From Acidimicrobiaceae bacterium (lineage in GTDB: Bacteria; Actinomycetota; Acidimicrobiia; Acidimicrobiales; RAAP-2): DNA of 61,699 nt. The position numbers and the translations under genes were made by a program. A model generated the notes under the pieces. The model was not told the origin of the DNA and did no database searches. It was given only the letters and a program-made list of their open reading frames with translations. The DNA is taken from contig PLRK01000028.1 in the NCBI GenBank assembly GCA_003163875.1, positions 61,548 through 123,246 of the forward strand, given 5' to 3'. This document shows, piece after piece, positions 51,758 to 58,930 of the stretch (its first letter is position 1; each line of letters begins with the position of its first letter).

Positions 51758-52440
51758 CGACGGTACTTGTAGTTGATGACGAACCGGGCGTGCGAGAGTT
51801 GCTGAGCGACGCGCTCAGAATCGCGGGTTACGAGACCGAGACGGCCACTAACGGCCTCGACGCCTTTGAAAAGATGCGTCGACGCCACGCCGATTTGTGC
51901 ATTGTCGACGTGAATATGCCCACGATGGACGGTTTTGCGTTCCTGGCGAAATTGCGCGCCTACGACACGACGACACCGGTGCTGATGCTCTCGGCGAGGG
52001 ATTCGAGTGACGACGTCGCTCAGGGACTTCGATTTGGCGCTGACGACTACGTGCGAAAGCCCTTCAGTCTCGAGGAGTTGCTGTTGCGCGTCGGGGCGAT
52101 TTTGCGCCGGGCGAACCACGCCGTGGACGATGAACTTACCTACGCCTGCGGTCCGCTCAGCATGAACGTCGAACGACACGAGGTGACGCTGGACAAGCAG
52201 GCCGTAGATCTTTCGGCGACGGAATTTCGTCTGCTCGAAGTGCTGATGGAACGCATGAACCGATTGGTCACGCGCGAGCAGCTGCTGCGAGAGGTTTGGA
52301 ACATCGACTTTGATTCGGAAACCTCCGTGCTGGACACGTACGTGTCGTACCTGCGACGAAAAATTCATCGAGACGATTTCGCACCGTTGACGACCGTGCG
52401 CGGCGTCGGATTCAAGTTGGTTGACGGAAGCTCCACGTAG
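51754..52440 (+). CDS. Two-component response regulator, OmpR/PhoB family
   Basis: A 228-residue DNA-binding regulator. The receiver shows VLVVDDEPGVRELL (acidic pair), LCIVDVNMPTMDG (phospho-acceptor Asp50), MLSAR (switch Thr/Ser) and YVRKPFSLEELLLR (Lys). The C-terminal winged helix has VDLSATEFRLLEVLMERMNRLVTREQLL and DTYVSYLRRKI with RGVGFKL. It resembles the MprA/TcrA type. ATG 51754 begins MTTVLVVDDE with little extra. The HK gene overlaps its last base. Confidence 0.94.
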   Translation: MTTVLVVDDEPGVRELLSDALRIAGYETETATNGLDAFEKMRRRHADLCIVDVNMPTMDGFAFLAKLRAYDTTTPVLMLSARDSSDDVAQGLRFGADDYVRKPFSLEELLLRVGAILRRANHAVDDELTYACGPLSMNVERHEVTLDKQAVDLSATEFRLLEVLMERMNRLVTREQLLREVWNIDFDSETSVLDTYVSYLRRKIHRDDFAPLTTVRGVGFKLVDGSST

Positions 52441-53789
52441 TGAAGCTGGCGACACGCCTGACCGTCTTGCTCGTCGTCATCACGACCATCGTGGCGCTGA
52501 GTGTTGGCTGGTACGCCGTTAATTCCAGCACCCATTCGGCGTATGCGACGATTGACAACACCATCAACTCGGTGGTGCAGAGTGGCGAAGGAAATCCGGA
52601 CGCCGCGTTGAGTGACGCTATCAATGCCGACGAGAAGAATAATTATGACCTGACGCTGGATGTCGTCTTCGCCAACGGGTCGGTCACCCAACTCATCAGT
52701 GCCAACACCGCATTGGACAGGACGCCTTCACTATCCAATGTGCATTCCTCGCTGAAGTCTGTGGTCAGTGAGGCCAATCTGCCTGGTTTTCTGATTCGTT
52801 CGCTCAACATCGGTGGTGGCGATTACCTCGTGGTCGCGGCATCGACGAAGAGCGTCAAGCACGCGAGTCAACAGCTCATCTTTCGAGTCGCTCTCGCCGC
52901 GTTAGCGGCCGCCATCGTGATGGTGGTAGTCGCTCGCTTGTTTATGCGTCGAGATCTGGTGACCATGGAAGGTTTGATCGACTTTGCCTCTAACGTCGCC
53001 AGCGGCAATGCGCACGAACCGGTTCCTCCCGGTCTCGGGAGTAGGGATGTTCGAGAATTGCGACAGGCGCTGGCGACAATGGTCGTGGCGTTGCAAGAGA
53101 AAATCGAGATTGAGTCTCGGCACGCTGAGTCGATGCAAATGTTCATTGGCGATGCCTCGCACGAGCTTCGTACGCCACTCACAGTCTTGAAGGGTTATAC
53201 CGAACTAATTTCCAACGCTGATGTGTCCGCCGACCAACTCGATCGAGCGCTCGGGAGAATGCGCAAGGAGATCGAGCGGATGGAAACGCTCGTCACGGAC
53301 CTTCTCTTGATTGCTGAAGTACGCGAACTGCCCGAAAAGTCAATGGAGCCACTCGAACTGAGCTTGCTTGTATCGTCGTGCGCTGATGAGTTCCACGACG
53401 ATCAGGCGGCGCGACGCCTCGACGTGACCATCGACCCCAACGTATGGGTCCGTGGCCGCCGCGACCTCTTCGAGCGGCTGATGACCAACGCGCTTGGCAA
53501 CATTGCCCGTCACACCAAGCCCGACGTCGCGGTGCGCATTGCCCTCCAGCGTCGCGAAGGAAGCGTCGAGTTACGAATTGATGATGCGGGGGAGGGGCTC
53601 CCGGAGTATGGTGCTGCACCAGAGCGTTTCCGCCGTTTTGATTCTTCTCGCAGTCGTGAATCGGGCGGATCGGGTTTGGGCATGAGCATCATGTTCGATC
53701 TCGCGAAGGCCATGAATGGCTCGATGACGACGTCGGCGAGTGAACTAGGCGGGTTGCGCTTGACGTTTCTCTTTCCTGCGGCGAACTAG
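52440..53789 (+). CDS. Sensor histidine kinase
   Basis: A 449-residue membrane kinase. Helix 1 (residues 9-26), an extracytoplasmic sensor of about 115 residues with no known motif, helix 2 (about 142-165), a HAMP-like linker, then the H-box MFIGDASHELRTPLTVLKGY with the phospho-acceptor His. The catalytic domain holds NALGNIARH (N-box), RIDDAGEGLPE (G1) and SGGSGLGMSIMFDLA (G2). The pair with the OmpR-type regulator is clear. GTG 52440 overlaps the regulator stop. Its TAG shares the bases CTAG with the next gene on the other strand. Confidence 0.93.
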   Translation: MKLATRLTVLLVVITTIVALSVGWYAVNSSTHSAYATIDNTINSVVQSGEGNPDAALSDAINADEKNNYDLTLDVVFANGSVTQLISANTALDRTPSLSNVHSSLKSVVSEANLPGFLIRSLNIGGGDYLVVAASTKSVKHASQQLIFRVALAALAAAIVMVVVARLFMRRDLVTMEGLIDFASNVASGNAHEPVPPGLGSRDVRELRQALATMVVALQEKIEIESRHAESMQMFIGDASHELRTPLTVLKGYTELISNADVSADQLDRALGRMRKEIERMETLVTDLLLIAEVRELPEKSMEPLELSLLVSSCADEFHDDQAARRLDVTIDPNVWVRGRRDLFERLMTNALGNIARHTKPDVAVRIALQRREGSVELRIDDAGEGLPEYGAAPERFRRFDSSRSRESGGSGLGMSIMFDLAKAMNGSMTTSASELGGLRLTFLFPAAN

Positions 53790-54076
53790 TCGCTCGTGGG
53801 CTGCGCCGCGCGAACGTACACTTGCTGAACCTCGGCGAGTGCGTTTCGATACAGCGTGATGTGTTCGCCCAGTCGATCGCCTCCCGTCGAGATGATGGCG
53901 CCCAGCGTGTCAATAATTAACTGGGCTCCCTTGAGATCTGGAGGCGTCATCGAAAGGCGCATGGCCGCGAGTTGCACCAATACGAAGACGTGGTTGCCGA
54001 GGACTGTCTCGACAGACGTTTCGCGCAAATACGCGAGTTCGTCGGCGTCGTCCGACTCAGATTCGCGAGAACTCAT
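53786..54076 (-). CDS. DUF1844-like protein
   Basis: A 96-residue protein. After an acidic N-terminus (SSRESESDDADELAYL) comes FVLVQLAAMRLSMTPPDLKGAQLIIDTLGAII, in which LxxxAxxxLG/xxPPDLxxAxxxIDxLxxL is the DUF1844 pattern seen next to infC in actinobacteria. Function unknown. ATG 54076 sits 6 nt behind TACCTT, a leaderless spacing; ATG 54082 is two codons earlier. The stop codon overlaps that of the HK gene. infC lies 1.8 kb away on the other strand. Confidence 0.75.
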   Translation of the reverse strand: MSSRESESDDADELAYLRETSVETVLGNHVFVLVQLAAMRLSMTPPDLKGAQLIIDTLGAIISTGGDRLGEHITLYRNALAEVQQVYVRAAQPTSD

Positions 54077-54082
54077 CGACAT

Positions 54083-54088
54083 AAGGTA
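54083..54088 (-). promoter_or_regulatory. Leaderless -10 box (TACCTT) for the DUF1844-like gene
   Basis: Minus strand: TACCTT, then ATGTCG, then ATG 54076. Confidence 0.4.
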
Positions 54089-54134
54089 CAGGTCTCGAAG
54101 GTGAGCGCGCTAGGAGGCGATGTCGACGTACGAG

Positions 54135-55589
54135 TTATCCGTTCGTTCCGGGCGCCCCAGTGGGTGGATTACCGTACGCACCGCTCGGTGGAGCGCCGTC
54201 GTTGTTAAAGACCGGAGCGTTTCGTGGGCTGCTCCCGAATCCACCGCCACCGAAGGGGCCTGCGCCATGAGGACCGAGCGTACCTGAGGACGCCATCGAA
54301 TGAAAGGAGAAAAAGGCGGCGACGGCGAGCGCCGCGATAAGTGTCCACGAGATCGAACGCAACAGCCGCACGAGCAGCCACGTCGCGAGCAGCGCCACGA
54401 GCCCGAGAGCGGGAAGATAGAAGCGGATGACGTGCACGGTCGAAGCTCCGCCGCCGCCGGGTCCGCCCCCAACTCCACTTACCATGTTGGCGGTCCAGGT
54501 GTAGTTGAGATAGAGGAACCACAACCCGAGCCATCCGAGTGCGAGCACCGCGCCCACGAGCGCGTCGCGTCGAAGTATCGTTCGCTTCTCGTTGTCGAGG
54601 TCGCTTCGACGAAGTTGGGTCGCGCGCACGCCGATCCACACGAGCGAAATGAACGCCAGAATCCAAAAGGGCATTGACGTGGTGAGATATTTCGGCATTC
54701 CTTTCAGATTGGGCCAGAGTGCTTTGATGGAAAAGGTGATTTCCCCCGCGGAATATCCCGTGGAGGTGGCTTTGCCGTAGGCCCACGCGTCGAATCCGAG
54801 CACCAGAGCACCAAAGACCACGACGGATCCAACCCACACGGTGACGCTGCGCCACGTGATGTGGCACCTTCGTGCAAGGGTAAGGACCGCGAGTAGCGCA
54901 ACGGCGAGCTCAATGACGTTCGTGTAGCGAATGAACACCGCGCCTTCGATCGCGAGGAAACCTAGCAATCCAAAGACACAACGTCGACGTTGGCTGAGCG
55001 TGTCGCAGAGCATGACCCACAGCAACGTCCCAAATCCTGCGGCGATGAGTGAGGCGTCGCTGAAACTTGGCATCGTGGCACGCCAGGCAAACGTGATCGC
55101 GGCGCCAGAGAAGCAGTAGAGCCATACGGCGTAGGTGCCAGCCCACTTGCCCAACCACGCTCGAGCGCCGACGAAGAGACCCACGCAGGCGAGTGCGCCG
55201 TAGAACAATGGGGTGACGCGTAGCAAGCCGAGCATGTAGAAGATGACGGCGAAGAAGGGATATCCAGGATTCTTCTCGCTGATCCACTTGCCCGACGCGA
55301 GGTGGTGCCACTGAACGATGCCCTGACCGCCGGTGCTCGCGAGTTCTTTGTTGAGAGCGAGATACTGGGCGTTGGTGAGCAGTATGTGTCCGTGGCTCAG
55401 CGCGACAATCGAGGCGCGATAGGCGTAATCGTCGGGTTCGAGGAGCGCCGCGGCCTTGCTCAGCACCAGCACGGCAAAGACGACGAAACCTCCGAGGGCC
55501 CAAAGGACCTCGCCGCGACGCCACCAAGGTCTCAATGTCGCGACCTCCTCGCGAGGTTCATCTATTTCAAGCAGAGCAGTAGTGGTCAT
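54135..55589 (-). CDS. Multi-pass membrane protein, GT-C glycosyltransferase-like
   Basis: A 484-residue protein with about ten to eleven helices. An acidic motif (LEPDDYAYRASI) follows the first helix in the first external loop, as in GT-C transferases that use polyprenyl-phosphate sugars. SEKNPGYPFFAVIFYMLGL and FIRYTNVIELAVALLAVL are further loop-helix landmarks. The C-terminal 50 residues are Gly/Pro-rich (GPHGAGPFGGGGFGSS, PPSGAYGNPPTGAPG). Sugar transfer to a cell-envelope acceptor is the likely role, but the substrate is unknown. ATG 55589 is used; GTG 55601 is also in frame. The longest frames on other registers here are shadows. Confidence 0.7.
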   Translation of the reverse strand: MTTTALLEIDEPREEVATLRPWWRRGEVLWALGGFVVFAVLVLSKAAALLEPDDYAYRASIVALSHGHILLTNAQYLALNKELASTGGQGIVQWHHLASGKWISEKNPGYPFFAVIFYMLGLLRVTPLFYGALACVGLFVGARAWLGKWAGTYAVWLYCFSGAAITFAWRATMPSFSDASLIAAGFGTLLWVMLCDTLSQRRRCVFGLLGFLAIEGAVFIRYTNVIELAVALLAVLTLARRCHITWRSVTVWVGSVVVFGALVLGFDAWAYGKATSTGYSAGEITFSIKALWPNLKGMPKYLTTSMPFWILAFISLVWIGVRATQLRRSDLDNEKRTILRRDALVGAVLALGWLGLWFLYLNYTWTANMVSGVGGGPGGGGASTVHVIRFYLPALGLVALLATWLLVRLLRSISWTLIAALAVAAFFSFHSMASSGTLGPHGAGPFGGGGFGSSPRNAPVFNNDGAPPSGAYGNPPTGAPGTNG

Positions 55590-55681
55590 GGGGTGAAACA
55601 CTACGAATAATGGTTAAGCCAAACTCCTCAAAAAGGCTAAAGATGTTTTAAGAGCCCGAAGTGGGTCATTTCCTCGTCTGC

Positions 55682-55687
55682 TAACGT
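55682..55687 (+). promoter_or_regulatory. Putative -10 box (TAACGT) for infC-rpmI-rplT
   Basis: TAACGT about 140 nt before the infC start would give a leader of roughly 130 nt. No clear -35 is present. Confidence 0.4.
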
Positions 55688-55787
55688 GGTGGGGCAGTTC
55701 ACAGCAAGTGAGGTTGGCATTGCCAGCGTCCACCTGCGCACAGGCGTGCGTCGGGTTTCCAGGGAGTTTTGCGCCTCGCTTGCCGTG

Positions 55788-55821
55788 GCGACGCCATCGA
55801 GGCGTCGCGTAGAGCAAGGAG
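55788..55821 (+). promoter_or_regulatory. infC leader hairpin and ribosome binding site
   Basis: GCGACGCC (55788-55795) and GGCGTCGC (55801-55808) form a perfect 8-bp hairpin with loop ATCGA. Seven bases later comes AAGGAG (55816-55821), and after a 6-nt spacer the ATC start codon. The hairpin is well placed for control by IF3 or L20. Confidence 0.6.
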
Positions 55822-55827
55822 TGAGTT

Positions 55828-56436
55828 ATCGCAACAGTGCCTGGAGACCACCGTGTCAATGACCGAATCCGCGTTGAGACCGTGCGTCTCATTGATAACG
55901 AAGGTAATCAACGTGGCGTGGTAGCAACCCGCGAAGCATTGGCATTGGCCCGAAGCCTCGATCTTGACCTCGTGGAGATTGCTCCCACCGCGCAACCACC
56001 GGTCTGTCGAATCATGGACTACGGAAAGTTCAAATTCGATGAGGCGCAAAAGGCCAAGGAATCTCGACGGAAGACCCAAAACGTGGGGGTCAAGGAGATG
56101 AAGTACCGCCCGAAGATCGGACCCGGTGACTTCGACACCAAGACCAGGCTCGTCGAAAAGTTCTTGAACGAAGGTCACAAGGTCAAGGTCACCATAATGT
56201 TTCGAGGTCGCGAATCCGCCCACCCGGAATTGGGAAAGAAGATTCTCGATCGGATTGTAGAAAAACTGGCCGACGTTGCCAAGGTCGAATCGGCCGCGAA
56301 GTTGGATGGTCGCAACATGATTATGGTGCTCGGACCCGAGAAGAGATCTCGTCCGAAGACTGAGAGTTCGAAAGAAGTACTGAAGCAAGAGGTCGTGCCG
56401 AGTGTCGCGGCGGAAGTATCGATAGAGGAGAGCTGA
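55828..56436 (+). CDS. infC: Translation initiation factor IF-3 (ATC start codon)
   Basis: A 202-residue IF-3. The N-terminal domain has HRVNDRIRVETVRLIDNEGNQ, ALARSLDLDLVEIAPTAQPPVC and IMDYGKFKFDEAQKAKES; the C-terminal domain has VKEMKYRPKIGPGDFDTKTR cut to its core KEMKYRPKIGPGDFDTK, and VKVTIMFRGRESAHPELG. The usual ORF call would be GTG 55837, but AAGGAG is then 15 nt away. ATC 55828, in frame, lies 6 nt from AAGGAG, and IF-3 genes are known to use AUU or AUC starts that IF-3 itself discriminates against. The tail after residue 175 is longer than usual. Confidence 0.92.
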   Translation: MATVPGDHRVNDRIRVETVRLIDNEGNQRGVVATREALALARSLDLDLVEIAPTAQPPVCRIMDYGKFKFDEAQKAKESRRKTQNVGVKEMKYRPKIGPGDFDTKTRLVEKFLNEGHKVKVTIMFRGRESAHPELGKKILDRIVEKLADVAKVESAAKLDGRNMIMVLGPEKRSRPKTESSKEVLKQEVVPSVAAEVSIEES

Positions 56437-56437
56437 T

Positions 56438-56632
56438 ATGCCAAAGATGAAGACGGACAGTGGGGCGAAAAAGCGCATCAAGATCACCGGTAGTGGCAAG
56501 TTGCGCCGCGGCAAGGCGTTTCGTGGCCACCTCATGGAAAAGAAGTCCTCAGTACGTGCACGACGCCTAGGTCGAGAGACCGACATCTCGCCGGGTATCG
56601 AAAAGAACGTCAAACGACTAATGGGCCTGTAG
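56438..56632 (+). CDS. rpmI: 50S ribosomal protein L35
   Basis: A 64-residue basic protein: [20 protein letters not shown] at the start, then [17 protein letters not shown], and [14 protein letters not shown] at the end. This is the canonical L35 layout. It begins 2 nt after infC and has GGAGAG upstream. Confidence 0.96.
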   Translation: MPKMKTDSGAKKRIKITGSGKLRRGKAFRGHLMEKKSSVRARRLGRETDISPGIEKNVKRLMGL

Positions 56633-56660
56633 AGGATACGAGAGAGAAGGGGATTCGACT

Positions 56661-57020
56661 ATGGCACGCGTCAAGAGGGCGGTCAACGCCAAAAAGCATC
56701 ACAAGGCAATTCTCGAAGAAGCGAAGGGTTACTACGGTGACCGGAGTCGCACATTTCGTGCCGCGAACCAAGCGGTGCAGCATTCGGGCGTGTACGCGTT
56801 CAGGGACCGCCGAGCGCGCAAGGGCGAGATGCGTCGTCTGTGGATCCAGCGCATCAATGCGGGTACTCGCGCTCACGGGCTCAGTTACAGCAAGTTCATC
56901 GCCGGGCTTAACGCCGCCGGCATCGAAGTTGACCGTCGCATGCTGGCAGACCTTGCCGTGAACGACAATGCTGCCTTCGCGGCCATCGTCGCGCAGGCGA
57001 ACGCCGCATTGACCAAGTAG
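56661..57020 (+). CDS. rplT: 50S ribosomal protein L20
   Basis: A 119-residue protein: [40 protein letters not shown], then [27 protein letters not shown] sequence and [13 protein letters not shown], the standard L20 signatures. In several bacteria L20 binds the infC leader and represses the operon; the infC leader hairpin is a candidate site (inference). Confidence 0.97.
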   Translation: MARVKRAVNAKKHHKAILEEAKGYYGDRSRTFRAANQAVQHSGVYAFRDRRARKGEMRRLWIQRINAGTRAHGLSYSKFIAGLNAAGIEVDRRMLADLAVNDNAAFAAIVAQANAALTK

Positions 57021-57038
57021 GCAACCCTGATCGAAACG

Positions 57039-57860
57039 TTGGGGTCGTCACACCAAAGAGTGCGCCGACTCCGTCGGCTCGCTCAAAAGCGCTCGCTTCG
57101 TTGGAGTGAAGGTGCGTGCGTGCTTGAAGGTCCCGACCTGGTGCTTGCGGGGCTCGAGGCGTCAGTGGAGTTCGAAGCCATCTACGTCGAGGGCTCGTCG
57201 CTCGAGGACAAACACGTCGCAACGGTTCTTCGCAGGGCCAGCGACAATGGCATACGTATCTTCAGTTTGGCGCGTGGAGTTCTCGAGAAGGTGTCCGACA
57301 CGCAGACACCACAACCGCTACTCGCCGTCGTGCGTCTGCCCGTCACTGACCTCGAGGACGTCGTTACCGAGGGCGTCATCATGGTGCTCCACGATCTTCG
57401 AGACCCGGGCAACGCCGGCACGATTGTTCGCTCCGCGGATGCTGCTGGTGCGAGTGCCGTGATCTTCACGGGCAACTCCGTCGACCCCTTCAATCCCAAA
57501 ACGTTGCGCGCAACGGCCGGGTCAATATTTCATCTCCCTATCGTGGTCGCGGGTGTAGATGAGGTTTTCGAATTCTTCGCGACGCGCGTCGTACGGACGA
57601 TTGCGACGGTGGTGCAGGGGGGTACGAATTTTCGCGACGTGACGTACTCGCCGTCAACGGCGGTACTCATTGGCAATGAAGCAACTGGACTCAACGACAT
57701 CGAAATTGCTCGCTGCGACGAACGAGTGTCAATACCAATGCTCGGAAACGCCGAATCGCTCAATGCCGCCATCGCCGCGTCGCTGATCATGTTTGAAGCG
57801 CTACGACGGCGAGAAGACACCCACGCCGCTCCGCAACCTCGTAGCCTTGAGGGGTCATGA
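57039..57860 (+). CDS. TrmH/SpoU-family RNA 2'-O-methyltransferase
   Basis: A 273-residue SPOUT methyltransferase. The N-terminal substrate-binding part starts HQRVRRLRRLAQKRSLRWSE and includes CVLEGPDLVLAGLE. The knotted domain has HDLRDPGNAGTIVRSADAAG (motif 1), AVLIGNEATGLND (motif 2) and SIPMLGNAESLNAAIAASLI (motif 3). It 2'-O-methylates rRNA or tRNA with SAM; 23S rRNA is most likely given its place between rplT and pheS (a common order), but the site is unknown. TTG 57039 is the only reasonable start. Its end overlaps pheS (ATGA). Confidence 0.88.
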   Translation: MGSSHQRVRRLRRLAQKRSLRWSEGACVLEGPDLVLAGLEASVEFEAIYVEGSSLEDKHVATVLRRASDNGIRIFSLARGVLEKVSDTQTPQPLLAVVRLPVTDLEDVVTEGVIMVLHDLRDPGNAGTIVRSADAAGASAVIFTGNSVDPFNPKTLRATAGSIFHLPIVVAGVDEVFEFFATRVVRTIATVVQGGTNFRDVTYSPSTAVLIGNEATGLNDIEIARCDERVSIPMLGNAESLNAAIAASLIMFEALRRREDTHAAPQPRSLEGS

Positions 57861-58930
57861 CATCTTCGCCGCTCGATGAATTGGATTCCAAGGTTAGCGA
57901 GCTTCTCGTCGCCATCGCAGCGCTCGATTCTCTTGACGCACTTCGTGAAGCCGAGCCGGGGATCATCGGGAAGCGTTCGATACTGTCGACACTCCAAAAG
58001 TCCTTAGGGGCTCTGGTGTCTGAAGATCGTAGCGAAGCTGGTGCGCGTTTGCAGCGCGCTCGCCACGAAGTGGAGCAGACCTTCGAAGCCCGTCGAGCGT
58101 TGCTCGCGCGCGATGCGAGACGCCAAGGCCTTGAAAAAGACCGTTTAGAACTAGGTGACGTCGTCGTCGACAATGTTCGATGGGCACCAACGACTGGTCA
58201 CCCGGGCATCATCGCCGTCACCCAAGGTCAACTGGAGGACGTCTTCGTCGCGATGGGCTTTAGCGTCTCCGAAGGGCCAGAGGTCGAGAGTGACTGGTAT
58301 AACTTCGAAGCACTCAACATACCCCCGGCGCACCCCGCGCGAGGGATGTGGGATACGTTCTACGTCGATCTCGGTGATCCCGAAACGGTGGTGTTACGCA
58401 CCCATACGTCGCCTACGCAAATCCACCTCATGGAAGATGCTGTGCGTGCGGAGTCATTGCCGTTGCACGCGGTGATGCCTGGTCGGTGCTATCGCCGCGA
58501 TTCGCCTGACTCGCGCCACCTCGCAACGTTCCATCAGATTGAGGGTCTCGTCGTCGACCGAGGAATTGGCTTTGCGGACCTCGCGGGCGTCATCGAGACA
58601 TTCACTCGCTCGTATTTCGGTCCTGACACATCGTCGCGACTTCGACCTGCGTTCTTTCCCTTCACGGAACCTTCGGCTGAATTCGAGATCACTTGCACCA
58701 TTTGCAAGGGAAGTGGTTGCCGCACGTGTTCCCAGACCGGATGGATTGAGCTTGGCGGTTGTGGTGTCTTGGATCCCGCGGTCCTTCACGCCGTGGGCAT
58801 CGACGCCGAGGAGTGGAGTGGCTTCGCCTTTGGTTTTGGGATTGATCGCTGCGCCCAGATGCGCCATCAAATTTCCGACATGCGTGCGCTCACGGAAAAC
58901 GACGTTCGCTTCCTGGAGCGGTTCTCTTGA
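57857..58930 (+). CDS. pheS: Phenylalanyl-tRNA synthetase alpha subunit
   Basis: A 357-residue class II synthetase subunit. The N-terminal coiled coil binds tRNA; GHPGIIAVTQGQLEDVF, MGFSVSEGPEVESDWYNFEALNIPPAHPAR (core GPEVESDWYNFEALN), LRTHTSPTQIHLME (motif 2) and GFAFGFGIDRCAQMRH (motif 3) make the catalytic core. A pair of CxxC motifs (CTICKGSGCRTC) replaces the plain loop and could bind zinc. Starts in ATGA with the methylase gene; the stop overlaps pheT. Confidence 0.97.
   Translation: MTSSPLDELDSKVSELLVAIAALDSLDALREAEPGIIGKRSILSTLQKSLGALVSEDRSEAGARLQRARHEVEQTFEARRALLARDARRQGLEKDRLELGDVVVDNVRWAPTTGHPGIIAVTQGQLEDVFVAMGFSVSEGPEVESDWYNFEALNIPPAHPARGMWDTFYVDLGDPETVVLRTHTSPTQIHLMEDAVRAESLPLHAVMPGRCYRRDSPDSRHLATFHQIEGLVVDRGIGFADLAGVIETFTRSYFGPDTSSRLRPAFFPFTEPSAEFEITCTICKGSGCRTCSQTGWIELGGCGVLDPAVLHAVGIDAEEWSGFAFGFGIDRCAQMRHQISDMRALTENDVRFLERFS

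Noticed and set aside
54910..55527. 205-residue minus-strand ORF in another frame of the GT-C-like gene
   Set aside because: Arg-rich with no motif; the 484-residue frame has a proper membrane protein pattern.
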